64,000 nt of DNA from contig NC_045138.2 of the NCBI RefSeq assembly GCF_008831285.2, forward strand, positions 16,897,934 through 16,961,933, given 5' to 3'. Numbering within the stretch: the first letter of the stretch is position 1; the number at the start of each line of letters is the position of its first letter. The notes beneath the pieces are model-generated. The model did not search any database and had not been told where the DNA came from. It saw only the letters and a list, made by a program, of their open reading frames with translations. This document shows positions 21,494-33,765 of this stretch, in pieces. The position numbers were made by a program, and so were the translations under genes. Source of the DNA: Nymphaea colorata (Eukaryota > Streptophyta > Magnoliopsida > Nymphaeales > Nymphaeaceae).

Positions 21494-22709
21494 AACGGAC
21501 CAAACCGTTCAGAGACCAATTGTGAGAGAAGCCAATATAATATATTTTCTGAAAAATCTTACCTGAGCCAAAATAAAATATTCGAAAATTTTAACGACAT
21601 ATAATTTTTATAAGAAAAGGTAGGTGGATTCAGTTTTGCAGCACTGAAGGATTAATCTCAGGCCTGGTGAGGATGTTATATGCTGGAGGCCTAATCGAAC
21701 GCCGATTAAAGAAAGGCATCAAATATGGAAGCACATTCGAGTGAACTGTGATGAAATGAAAGAAATGGATGCGGAATTTTGAACCACCTGCTGGTTTATT
21801 TACATTGGCAGTCATGGGAGATTGCTTACAAATGCCAGACTGCAAAGATCAGGATGTTCGTTAGCCTCTGTCTGTCGTCTTCAACAACATGTATTGCTTA
21901 CATGCTCATATTCTCTGAAGAATTGGAGTTGCAAATTTGGAGTCTTTACTGCTAGAAGTGATTTATGCTTCACATTAATATGATGGTTCAGAAAAAAAAA
22001 CTATCGTGCAGAGAGTTTAAGCTTTCCTGGAACCTATGTTTCAGTATAATTGTGTGGAAAATCTGGAGATCCAAAAATTTTTACTCCCACAAAGAGATTT
22101 ACAAACCTGTTGATGAAGCTAAAAAAGAGGTATGACAGGCTTGTTTTGACATTACTCTGAAACAAAGCTGACATATCTAATCACGCAGCTTGCCATTAAC
22201 TTTGGCTATGAACTGAGGTGTTCTGTCCTTTTTGGCAGATTCCTATGGGGAGTGGATATATGATAGAAATTGGTTTTGGAAAAATTGTGGCAGTTGTTTT
22301 CTGTTCTGGCATTCCATGGCACAATGATGAACTAGTAGTTAATCTTTCATTACTGGATTCTAAACCTGGGGAGTTTACAGAGTCCATCATTCGTGAGTCT
22401 TTACCACGACATGTTCCCAATTGTCATTAGAACCGAGATGGAAATCTTGGTTACATGGATTGCATTGTCTATATAGAAATCTCTGTAGGACTGGTGAATA
22501 TTATGAGCTTGATCTTTCTTGTGATGTAATAACCTTGCTACTGTGCAAGGGATGCCATGACTTGATGGTCTGGTTTTGTTGACTTGTACTATTATTTATT
22601 ATTGTTTATTCTTTCTTTAATGGAATGGGTACACCTTAGCCCACTTTCTTGGAAATACAATACATGGACAGTCATATTCAATCTGACTTGATGACAATGA
22701 CAATGGTCT

Positions 22710-22757
<48 letters not shown>

Positions 22758-22968
22758 TATATATATAGATAAACAAAATTATCTTTTGGTGAATCTATGA
22801 ACAAAAAAAACCTAATTATAGACCGCCAGCTTTAGGACTTTAATTGGATAATTTGACACTGAAAAGTCAGTTTCATTGTTACCATAAAACTAGATAACTT
22901 GCCCTTTTCTTTACTTGCATGGCAAACCCATATCTTTTTTCGAGTACAAATACAGTAGAGACAGAGAG
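21494..22968. other. Intergenic; possible fragment of an unknown gene at 22218-22430
   Basis: A TTTTGGCAG acceptor-like site at 22238 is followed by an open frame reading PMGSGYMIEIGFGKIVAVVF, ending at 22430. No family is recognised and no upstream exon is evident. A CT tract lies at 22714-22752. Confidence 0.3.
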
Positions 22969-23018
22969 TTGGTGGTGAGTCACTGGCTTTCATGGCAGCA
23001 CTAGATAGATTTTCACCC

Positions 23019-23355
<337 letters not shown>

Positions 23356-23426
23356 ATTAAAGTACAAGAGAAGTACTTCAAAGATTCAACTCTCTCGGGT
23401 TGAATTAGTCAAGCATGGAGGAGTTC

Positions 23427-23476
23427 AGTCAATATTCAAAGAAGGGAAGGATGCAGCCCTCGCGCTGTTATAAAGC
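23427..23476 (+). promoter_or_regulatory. Core promoter of inhibitor copy 5
   Basis: AGTCAATATTC at 23427 (W-box core on the - strand) and TATAAAGC at 23469-23476. The TATA box lies about 120 bp downstream of the palindromic microsatellite. Confidence 0.58.
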
Positions 23477-23566
23477 ACTCCAAACAGCATGCCGGCCTCG
23501 CTGCGTTTATTGTACGGTTGAATCCCTTCATTAGCTGAACCCCTCACTGAGATATCAGAGAGAGAG

Positions 23567-25294
23567 ATGGCAACAAGAATGCAAGGGAAGGTGAGGCCGC
23601 CATCATGTGCCCTGCTCATGGGGGTGGCCCTGCTTTTCTTCTTCCTCCTTTCCGCCTCCACCATGGCCACCGACTGCAAAGGTATATTTTAATGTGTCTT
23701 CTTTGTTCGAACTTTAGGCCGTGTTTGTTTGCCTCGGATTTCATGGGGGAGATCCAAAGTAAAACAAAGGACTGATCTCAGCAAACCCACGAGAGGGCAG
23801 CAATCCACGAATTAGAGATCAGACACCCCTGCGTCTGATCTCTGTCGTGGATCTCACATCCCCACGAGTCGTTAAGCTTGGGCTCTCCTGCCATGCTTGT
23901 CGACCAACCTCCTGTCGGTGGCTCTCTCTCCACCAAATAACCAGTGATAGAAAAACGATCTGCGGGTTTAAAAAAGAAAAAATTGGAGCCCTTGGCACTG
24001 CAAGGGTTTGAGAAAACATGTTTTAGAAGAGAGAAAGGAAGAGACGTCGATTCTCAGACTGCCGGAAACACACCTGAGAGCTCCGAACCTCACCCTTTTT
24101 TAAAAAAAAAAATGATTACTGCCAAGGGTTTCAAAAAAATAAAATACCTCGGTGTAACCCTCAACACTGCTGAGTGTTTCAGAAATTTCAAGGATAGCGC
24201 AGAGACGGATGGAGATGACGGCTGGCTGGAAGATCTACCCTCCTCCCCTGCCGGAGAAAAGTACCTGCGACTTTATCTTTCTTGATCTGCACGCCTAGGA
24301 GGCGGGAAAAACAAGAAACAACAACCTTGACTACCATGGCGGTCAAGGTCAAGATAGATAGAAAAAGGGGACGGGAGAGAGAGAAAAAGAGTCCGCAGTC
24401 GACCATGAACTTGCAGTCGAGTATCAAGCTACGGTCAACAAAAGCTTGGCTTTTAAGACCCTCCGATTTTAGATCAATCCTGGATCTAATATCCATGGGC
24501 ATCAAATCCGACCTTTGTGTTTGATGATTTGCAATTCCGATTCAACAATAAAAATTTCAAAATCGTAGTACCTCTTCAAACTGTAGTGGAATCAAAATTC
24601 CTGATTTTAGTTTCTTTAATTCCAGAAACAAAATAGATCGTTTGTTTTATAATTCTAATTTCTTAAAAATTCAACATTTTGACTCTCAAAATTCTGTATA
24701 TCAAACACCCCCAATGCCCAGACATGCATCGGCACATGCATGTAAAATCTTGACTTGTTGTGGAACCTGTCAATTTTGATTATGAGCACTAGTTATATAA
24801 TTTTAAATTTTTAGAGGCACTGTACAGAAATGAAAAAAAGGGTTCATGAAATTTCAATATGAAAATAAACACTTTTTGTGGGTTTGTGTGGCCAATTGCC
24901 CACACCTTCCTCCGCCCCTGCCCTTAAACATTTTTCCCTGTATCTTCACCAAACATGCTTGACATTTTCATGCATTGCATGTCCTTAATGCATTAATTCA
25001 TTGGCCTTATGTACATGGCTATATTCTCCTCACGCATTTTATATTAATAGAGCTACTTGTTGTTTTCTGCTTATAGATTAACTGTGTCTTAACACAGGGA
25101 AGGAGTCATGGCCGGAACTGGCGGGCATGGATGGACAGGTCGCTCCCCCCATTATCAAAGCTCAGAATCCTTATGTTACGGATGTTCCCATTGTGAAAGA
25201 AGGCACCGTGGTTATTTTGAACTTCCTCTGCAACCGTGTTCGCGTCTGGGTTAAGCCCAACGGCACCATCTACGAGCCACCCACCATTGGCTAG
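23567..25294 (+). CDS. Potato type I serine protease inhibitor, copy 5 (exons 23567-23681, 25098-25294)
   Basis: 103-aa PF00280 inhibitor. Exon 1 encodes a signal peptide with a phenylalanine/leucine core ending before DCKG. Exon 2 runs KESWPELAGMDGQVAPPIIK to EPPTIG. Junction AAAG|GTATAT...AACACAG|GGAAG, phase 1. The loop is VILNFLCNRV: Leu at P1, Asn at P1', which suits chymotrypsin- or subtilisin-like enzymes. The 1416-bp intron is the longest in the array and has been enlarged by repeats (23717-24710), including a piece at 24288-24425 shared with 31590-31803. Confidence 0.93.
24288..24425. repeat. Dispersed repeat shared with 31590-31803
   Basis: AACAAGAAACAACAACCTTG and GGTCAAGGTCAAGA, then GA-rich sequence and GCAGTCGAC, occur in the same order at both sites. 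Family unknown. Confidence 0.65.
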
Positions 25295-26296
25295 ACGTTC
25301 CCGTTCATGTTTACAGGTCTCCAGCTGCTTACGATCTTCATAAGTTGGCCTGAATATGAGGCTTTTATGCAATAACGTATTGCCGCTTAACTGATAATGA
25401 ATAAATGTGCCTCAGTGTCGTGCTTATGCTTTACTTCCCATGAGAATCGAACTAGTGGCTGGTCTTATAGTAACTGCTTATAGTACCGAGCCCCCAAAAG
25501 TTTACAAGACTACTTCATCGAGAGTTCAAGATTTGGTTCCAAGACTTGTTTGAAAATAAACTAACGACCAATACGCACTAAATTATATAGAATATACCTT
25601 TCTAGAAAAACCTATCCAATTAATTACTTTATTATTGTTAAACGTTGAGTACAGAAACGATTTCCAAATTAATTGATTTTTCCTTTTACTTACAAGTAGG
25701 CGTATTCTCAAATTTGAAGGCTAATTTCTCACAAATAGTCAAGGAAGGCACTTTTGACATTCGGCGTCTAAGGCATGAAAGCATGATGTAAATTACACTT
25801 ACATGAATAGAAAACTACCGCATGAGGAAGAAGCAGGTGTGCTCAAGATCATTTTGAGGAGGACCAATCAATCTAGTGTTCAAATGCATCAAAACTTTGA
25901 GAAACGGAGCAACAAACAGGGGAGATTATAGATAAACCATTGCAAGTTTTAGTCAAGAACTATTATTTTCTCAATCCCCACATTGGTTGTTAGGTAGATT
26001 GTTCTCCAATATGTAAACTATGAGATTTTGTACGGCCAGTAAACAACCCAAATAACACAAAGAAAATTTTACGTGGTTCAGCTTTACGCCTACATCCACG
26101 GTCTCTGCAATAAACTCTCATGATACACGAGAGTTGCAGGTTCCACTATGTAAAGTCATGTTGCTACAACAGGATTGATTTCCTTGCCTCTCTGGTGATA
26201 GATTTTTAAGATCAAATGAGGCAACATAATCACCAATTGTTACATTAAATAAGGTAAAAATATTTCTGTGCCGATACTTTTGGGTGAGTATGAGGG
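25295..26296. other. Copy 5 3' UTR and intergenic sequence
   Basis: A polyadenylation region with AATGAATAAATGTGCC lies near 25396. At 26035-26110 the words TTTTACGTGGTTCAGC and GCCTACATCCACGG resemble parts of plant LTR sequences, but no element boundaries are visible. Confidence 0.35.
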
Positions 26297-28191
26297 TCCT
26301 TGTGGCACAAGCACATGAACTGGATCTCTCAAACAACCATGCTCTTCACAGCCATAAGGTTACCGTGGGAGAAAGCCATGAAATAGCTATGGACCACAAT
26401 CAAGACTCGGATATCAATGTTGGGCAGGAGTTGGTCAGTGTGCATCAGCAATTGCAGCCGCCTGTGACTAGTCGGGCACTTGTTGCACCCATTCGTCAGA
26501 GCCGAGCACTCGTTGCTGACCCAGATCATGAGCTGACGGTAGGGCAGGAGTTTCCTGATGTGAAGAGTTGCCGAAGAGCCTTGAGAGAGACTGCTATAGC
26601 GTTGCATTTTGAGATTCAGACCGTGAAGTCAGACAAAACAAGATTCACAGCTAAATGTGCTACTGAAGGTTGCCCTTGGCGAATTCATGCTGCAAAGCTT
26701 CCTAGTGTTCCTACTTTTACAATAAGAACCATTCATGCCCAACATGCTTGTGGAGGCATTACACACTTGGGGCACCGGCAGGCTTCAGCTCCATGGAAGA
26801 TCGGCTTCGAGAAAATCCGTCTTATAAACCAAAAGACATACTTGAAGACATACATAGACTTCATGGGATCACCCTAACATATAAACAAGCATGGCGTGGA
26901 AAGGAACGTATAATGGCTGCTGTTCGTGGTTCATTTGAGGAAGGCTATCGTCTTCTACCACAGTATTGTGAGCAAATCAAGCGGACTAATCCTGGTAGTA
27001 TTGCTTCAGTGTACGGTATAGGTCCTGACAATTGCTTTCAGCGCTTATTTATCTCATTTTATGCTTCCATCTATGGTTTCGTAAATGCTTGCCGTCCACT
27101 CCTTGGGCTCGACCGGACAGTGTTAAAGAGCAAATATCTAGGGACCTTGCTCTTTGCTACAGGATTTGATGGTGATGGTGCATTGTTTCCACTGGCATTT
27201 GGAGTTGTTGATGAGGAAAATGAAGAGAGCTGGATGTGGTTTTTGTCTGAACTCCATAATCTGCTTGAAATGAATACTGAAAACATGCCTAGGCTAACCA
27301 TCTTGTCTGATCGGCAGAAAGGCATTGTAGATGGTGTTGAAGCAAACTTTCCCACTGCATTTCATGGGTTCTGCATGCGACACCTCAGCGAAAGCTTCCG
27401 CAAAGAGTTCAACAATCCCATGCTGGTGAACCTTCTGTGGGAGGCTGCCTATGCCCTCACTGTTATTGAGTTTGAGGCCAAAATATTAGAAATAGAAGAA
27501 ATATCACAAGATGCAGCCTATTGGATCCGACGTGTTCCACCTCGTCTTTGGGCTACTGCTTATTTTGAGGGCACAAGGTTTGGACACCTAACAGCAAACA
27601 TTGTGGAGTCGTTAAATACATGGATGCTTGAGGCATCTGGATTACCAATTGTTCAGATGATGGAATCCATCCGAAGACAGTTAATGACATGGTTCAATGA
27701 AAGGAGAGAAACTAGTATGCAATGGAATTCTATCCTTGTACCATCCGCCGAAAGGCGTGTAGCTGATGCAATTGACCAGGCTCGCAATTATCAAGTTCTG
27801 CGTGCAAACGAGGCAGAATTTGAAGTTATATCTCATGAAGGAACCAATATTGTAGATATCCGAAACCGTTGCTGCCTTTGCCGTGGCTGGCAGTTGTATG
27901 GCTTGCCATGTTCACATGCTGTTGCAGCACTCATCTCTTGTAGACAGAATGTTAATCGATTTACTGAGAGTTGTTTCACTGTCACAAATTATCGCAAGAC
28001 CTACTCTCAGACAATTCACCCTGTTCCTGATAAAACATTGTGGAAGGAATTGTCTGAGAATGCACAAAATGGTGGCGATAAAGTTGATATTGTAATAGCC
28101 CCACCCAAGTCTCTCCGGCCACCAGGACGCCCAAGGAAGAAAAGAGTACGTGCAGAGGATCGTGATCGTGTAAAGCGAGTTGTCCACTGTA
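26297..28191 (+). pseudogene. Truncated MUSTANG1-type (domesticated MULE transposase) paralogue
   Basis: Aligns with the gene at 57947 from about codon 60 (CACAAGCACATGAACTGG) to GTCCACTGTAGC at 28191. It lacks the N-terminal His-rich repeats and the C-terminal zinc knuckle; the frame ends in an unrelated SSY. A 16-bp deletion near 26789 shifts the frame after GGITHLGH. Both halves stay open: 26284-26877, then 26748-28202 with 484 codons covering the MULE transposase domain and the SWIM zinc finger (CCLCRGWQLYGLPCSHAV). Preservation of the long second frame means the break is recent or a shorter protein is made. No terminal inverted repeats were seen. Homology stops sharply at both ends, consistent with partial DNA duplication. 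Confidence 0.88.
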
Positions 28192-29484
28192 GCTCGTATT
28201 GACTATCAGTTGATTGTCATCTCTGAAGATGGTTTTGTGAGTCTTCTGACTGACAGGGAAAACCATAAAGATGATTTTTGACTTCCAACTGATGAAAATA
28301 TGGCTTTGTGGGTCTTTTGACTGACAGTGGATGCAACAAAGATGATCTACAACATTCCACCGATGAAAATCAGTTTGCTCAGGTGATATTGTCCCATCTT
28401 CCTACCGTAATGATGTTCCCTGTGTTACTCATTCTGATTGTCAATTGATTGACATCTTTGAAGATGGTTTTGTGAGTCTTTTAACTGATAGTTGAAGCAT
28501 GAAATAGTGACTGCACTGGTCAAACTCAAGTGGGATAAGTAGTGCTGAGAAGACAAAGCCATCTTACTCCAGCCACTTGGGTGACTGATTTGGTCTTGTC
28601 TCTTTCTTCCATGTCCATTGCTAAGTATTGGTTATTTTCAGTTGTCATTCACCAAATACAGAAGGATATAGTGACATTGTCCACTGAGCCCGCCAAACTC
28701 TGTTCATAAAGTTCTTACAATTAGTCAAATTGAATTGTTCAAGCTTTCCAAATCTAAATGAAACATTGTCCATATAATAAACGTTGGAGGTAAATAAGTT
28801 CATCAAGATTGGATAATAGTTGGACAATTTAGATGTTTAATGCATATTTGAATATTTTGACACTCATTTGCTTTTCTTTTAATGTGTAATATGCTTTTGA
28901 CTTCTATTGGAAATGACTTATGTATGTAGATGAAGCAAAGACATTTAGAATTTTTTTCTTGTTCATATATACAAAGGGTGATTCAAATCTGTCAAATGTT
29001 TGATTTTCTAGATGGCTATAAATTAAAAATCCATCTCTAAAAATATCATGAACCATTGATAAAAGCATGATGAACCACTGTCACACTACAAACCACCGTT
29101 AATACTCTTGTGATGACTTCTGGTAACAATTTTTTTCTTTTAGCCATGCAACAACATTCAATAGATTTGAACTCTCTTATGTATGTACTATTTCACTTAA
29201 TGTATAACATAAACACATATTCTTGGAGTAGAGCAGGGGCCTTAGTTGCCATGATTCATCTAAAATTGAGGCTTAGACCAAGGTATGCTTCATCCATATA
29301 TTTAGTCAAAGACCAGTTTCTCTACCCAGGTCCTCCAACCCCCCTACCCCCTTTGTATGCAGCAAGGGCCTGTTAGCCACAACGCATATACGAAGAAGGG
29401 TCTGTTAGACATAGCTCAAAGACGAAGGAATGGAGTGATTATGTACCTCAAGTTTATATGTTTGAGTGGTGAAAAAATTCAATA
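28192..29484. other. Intergenic; decayed ~50-bp repeats at 28205-28490
   Basis: TTGAAGATGGTTTTGTGAGT-like units occur near 28225 and 28460, with a shorter version at 28297. They directly follow the pseudogene and have no match near the intact MUSTANG gene. No gene is seen. Confidence 0.45.
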
Positions 29485-30336
29485 AGAAAGCTACAATTTT
29501 GAAAATAAAAAATAGCTCATCGTTTTAATCAAACAATGGCAACTTTCAGTAAGAATATGACAATTTGGCAAAAGATGATGGGCCTTGAGGGATGCAACTA
29601 TTGATATTATATCATGTTTTAGATTGTAGAGATTGCATGCATTGTGTAAAAGCACATATCCAAGAGAGTTCCGTTTGAGCTTTTCATTGGGAGAAAAAGT
29701 GCAAGCGAAGCATTCATCATGCGATAATTCCAATTACCAAGAGTACAATTGAAACGAAACAAAAGAAAAAATGAAGCGAATAGAAATACCTCACTAGCTT
29801 TATGAATAACAGATCCTGAACAGATGCTTCTCCATATCATATAATAAGAGGAAACTTTGTTGTGTAAAGAAGGGTTATGCCATATTCTGCAGTGGTGGAG
29901 CCAAGAATTTTTGCCAAGAGACACTCCTTTAAAAGACACATTCATTTAGGTGCACCTTATATGTGAATAGGCAAATAATTGCAAGGCACCAATATAAAAT
30001 TAAAGAAAAATTTAATTTGGGGCTGGCGTGGGCAACTGCCCACGCCACCTATATGTAACTCTACTACTGGATATCCAATTTATAGTGGAGAAATTGACTC
30101 AATCTAGAAACTATGGGTACGATATGATTGCAAGGAAATCAAACCAAATGAAGCAATTATGGATACAAAACAATCGATTCTCATTTTTTTGTAGGTTTAT
30201 TCCCTTTTATACATTAATTAATTGGTTGTTTACAGTATGTTATACAAGGGTTGTATCTAAGATGAAAAATCCTTCTCTATTTGTTTGTCTTCAACATCTA
30301 TAGTTGAGAAAAATGGATACTAATGATATTGTGATT

Positions 30337-30369
<33 letters not shown>

Positions 30370-30560
30370 TAGATAGATAGATAGATAGATTTTTCATGGG
30401 GCATCTTCCTTTTAGAGAAGATTCAAGAGCACAACCAAGGATTTAGTGAGTTCAGATAAGGCCTACAAGCAGGCAGCTGGTCATGGGTTCAAATCCAATC
30501 GTAGCCCTTTTAAGTAGATCCTCACCTTGCTTGCCTAGGGAAGGCTTCATGCTCCAAGAA
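29485..30560. repeat. Flank block D without EXORDIUM sequence
   Basis: Diverged relative of blocks A-C (TTCATTGGGAGAAAAAGTGC; TAGAAACTATGGGTACGA; GGTTCAAATCCAATCG near 30487). No EXORDIUM fragment precedes it. It is split by a MITE (29890-30069). A (TA)n run at 30340-30366 is followed by GATA repeats. Confidence 0.62.
29890..30069. mobile_element. hAT-like MITE of the CAGTGGNGGAG family inserted in block D
   Basis: Ends CAGTGGTGGAGCC and CTCTACTACTG are inverted repeats of each other. Blocks A, B and C run straight through this point (for example GATTCTGATCCAATTTATAG near 5005) and give the empty site. Core TGGGCAACTGCCCACG is shared with the element at 44974. Confidence 0.65.
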
Positions 30561-31801
30561 ACTCTTGTTACTTAGTTTTACATTAGGATAAGACAAGTGA
30601 CCATAGGCATGGCAGAATAAACTAGCTAGGGATAACAAAGAATTAAATCTTTTTATTGTGAATGGGAACTTTCATTCACAACAATCAAAAGCACATTTCT
30701 TGGTATTGTTAAAAGTGTATCTTATAAGCTTCACACTGTTACTAAAAAAGGAAACTTTTTCCTACAAAGGTCAAGGCTCTCTAATTTAAGTAGGTTTAAT
30801 GACCTCAAACGATTAAAATACTTGTATGATAAACAAATTTCATGTTGATTAGTTTTAGTAAGGTCTTTAATTATACCGAATATTATTATTATTTCATGTC
30901 TAACTCTGTTTTTCATTACTATGAAAATAGTTAGGTCAATTGTTTTTTATCAATACCAGAAAGTCATGCATAGAAAACTTGACATAAACATGCTTATCGA
31001 TATTTTTTTAGCCGACAAAAATGTAGTTTGGGTGAGCAGACGAGCACCCCACTACTTGAATGGCTGCTTTGAGACATAGGTGAACTTATACTTATGTCCT
31101 TCAACTTGGGAGCGCTTTAAGACATATGTGAACTTACAATTATGCCCTTCAACTTCACATGCCACCATTTGCAGTCCAGAAAAATAATACAAAATAGCAT
31201 GACGGCAGCCACAGGGATTCAAAACTCAAACCCTTTTTTTGTGAGTACTGTTGCTGCCGGTTGCTACGGGGCTGAAAAAAGGTAGTTCAATTTTAACACC
31301 ATATAAAAGTTAGGTGGGCCTTTATTGACTGTTTCTTGGTGATTTTGAAAATTTGCTAAAAAATTCTATGAAAAAGAAAAGTAATTTTAAGTGGTAGAGT
31401 CACATATGGTGCAAGGTCTTCTCTGTTATCTCGAAAGTTAATGTGAAAACTGGTTTTATTTAATTGGTATTTATATTGACGATATTCAGGCGTCAGTAAA
31501 AACTTTTTCTGTTTTTTGGTAGTGTGGGGGGGAGGGGGGAGGGCAGGCTTGTTTTGGAGAAAGAGAGATCTACTTGCCAGTCTGCTACTAGATCTTTCTA
31601 GATCTGCACACTTAGGGGAAAAAACAAAGAAACAACAACCTTGGCCATCCAGGTGGGCTTGTTTTGGAGAAAGAGAGATCTGCCTGCTACTTGATCTTTT
31701 TTTATCTACACACCTAGGTGAAAAAAAACAAGAAACAACAACCTTGGCGGTCAAGGTCAAGACAGACAGAAGAGGGGGATGAGAGAGGAAAGTCTGCAGT
31801 C

Positions 31802-31853
<52 letters not shown>

Positions 31854-31861
31854 ATATATAT

Positions 31862-31892
<31 letters not shown>

Positions 31893-32780
31893 TTGTTCAG
31901 TTTTTTCACTTATATGTTTGAATTAGGTGGCCACATAAAAGAATTGGAGGCTTTGACCTGTGGAAGCTGGTTATATACGCCACCTCCATGTATATAATTT
32001 AACGCATTATGTTAACTATGATAAAAAAAAAAATCATGATTAATACAAAAAGAAACTTTTTGTAAGGATAAAAAAGTAACTACAAAAAAATGAGAATTTA
32101 GATAAAGATAAAATTTGTCAAACCATATATGCATATCTTTATAACCAATATACTCCTTTAAGTGGTAAAAAAATGTTTTCTTTTTTTTTCTCTCGCTTAT
32201 AGCAATGTCTCATTATCTTATAAATATTTTATTATCTCATAAACATTATCTCATACTTATGTTTAGCGTTATCTCATTCTTTTGTTCGTTATCTTATTAT
32301 CTCATAAATTTATTGTTATCTCATAGACATTATCTCATACTTATGTTTGGTGTTATCTTATATATTCGTCTGTCTATTATCTCATTATCTCATAAACATC
32401 ATCTCATATTTATGTTTAGTATTATCCCATGCATCTGTTTGTTATCTCATATGTCATAAAATTTTTGTTATCTTATAAACATTATCTCATGCTTATGTTT
32501 GGCATTATCTCATATATTTGTCTATTCATTATCTTATAAATCTTTTGGTATCTCATAAACATTATCCCATACTTATTATTTCATACATATTTGATACCTG
32601 AGACATATACAATGTTTGTTAGATGACACATATGTATATACAATGTTTGAACATAAAAGTAAATATACATGTTGTTAGTAGGATTCACCCGTAAACATAT
32701 GCTGGGGTGGCGCACGTAACTCGGTCTCTTGACCGGTGTAAACATATCCAAAAAAAATAGAAAACAGCAAGGTTGAAGGA
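30561..32780. repeat. Intergenic repeats: dispersed repeat, TA/TTTA tract, TTATCTCATA minisatellite
   Basis: 31550-31803 holds two tandem partial copies of the repeat seen at 24288. A TA then TTTA tract runs 31806-31894. From 32205 to 32590 a decayed AT-rich tandem repeat is built of TTATCTCATAAACATTATC units of roughly 70-80 bp, about five copies. No gene seen. Confidence 0.6.
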
Positions 32781-32836
32781 CTCAACTCTCTTTTTCTATG
32801 ATCTCTAGAAGATTCAAAAATGGCGGCGTACGTACT

Positions 32837-32897
32837 GTCAATATTCCAAAAAGGCGGGGAAGCTTACCACTGAAGCAGCCATCTCTAACTATAAATC
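32837..32897 (+). promoter_or_regulatory. Core promoter of inhibitor copy 6
   Basis: The CGTACGTACTGTCAATATTCC block places a GTCAA core at 32837-32841. TATAAATC lies at 32890-32897. Confidence 0.58.
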
Positions 32898-33003
32898 TGC
32901 CAGCCCACCTCTCCGTTGCATGCATACCCTTGAATTCCCCAACTCCATTGCTAACGGTATTGCCCATACATAGTTGAATCAACCCACATAGAGAAAAAGA
33001 GAG

Positions 33004-33765
33004 ATGGCGACAACAATCCAAGGGAAGGTGAGGCCTGCCCAGATCATGGCGGTTGCCCTACTCTTTTTCCTCCTTTCTGCCTCCTCCATGGCCCAAGACT
33101 GCAAAGGCATTCTCTCTCTCTCTCTCTCTCTCTTTTTGTGAATCCTTTTCCTTATTTCTGTGACTGTATATTCGTGCTTTTGTTGGCATGCATGATCTTC
33201 TTGCTTTTCTCTTTTCTTCTTGGTTCCATCGTTTAGTTTCAGCAGGGGCAGAGGTGGGGTGGGCATGTGCCGTGGACCTCCTTCAAATCTTAATAACTTT
33301 AAAAATTATATGTAAATTTTAAAAACTATAATTTAACCCTCGTGATGAAAAATTCCCCACTCTGAACGGCGTTGGATAAATAAAAAGGACAAAGGAAAAG
33401 CTCCCGGATCCAAACTATTATGTACTTCGATGGTCAGATTCTAATGTCATTGTGAAAGGTTCTTTTTCACGTCTTTCATGGTCATGCATATCTTGTCCAT
33501 ATATATGTGTGATGTAGATTTCTATGTCCGAGATTGCGCTACCAATTAATTTCTTCTTATTAATACAGGAAAGAGCTCATGGCCGGAATTAGTGGGACTG
33601 TATGGACAGATCGCTCCTCTCATCATCAAAGCTGAGAATCCTTATGTGAAGGAATCTTTCGTTATTAAAGAAGGCACCGTCGTTCCTTTGGACTTCCGCT
33701 GTGACCGTGTCCGCGTCTGGGTTAAGCCCAACGGCATCATCTACAAGCCCCCCACCATTGGCTAA
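33004..33765 (+). CDS. Potato type I serine protease inhibitor, copy 6 (exons 33004-33106, 33569-33765; GC donor)
   Basis: 99-aa PF00280 inhibitor. Exon 1 encodes a signal peptide ending SSMAQDCKG. Exon 2 runs KSSWPELVGLYGQIAPLIIK to KPPTIG. The exon 1 end that aligns with all other copies is followed by GC (AAAG|GCATTC), not GT; the acceptor is ATACAG|GAAAG. The intron is therefore predicted as GC-AG, a known minor class. If not used, splicing may shift to GT at 33136 within the CT tract and add Ser-Leu repeats. The loop is VPLDFRCDRV: Leu at P1, Asp at P1', with Pro at P2. A CT tract occupies 33111-33133. Confidence 0.88.

Noticed and set aside
26035-26190. LTR retrotransposon remnant
   Set aside because: Only a few LTR-like words; no paired ends, primer-binding site or coding region in the window.
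26297-28191. An active Mutator transposon
   Set aside because: The sequence is of the domesticated MUSTANG type, with no terminal inverted repeats or 9-bp target duplication seen, and it is truncated.
32205-32590. CRISPR-like array
   Set aside because: Units are imperfect, AT-rich and contiguous, without constant repeats and unique spacers; plant nuclear context.
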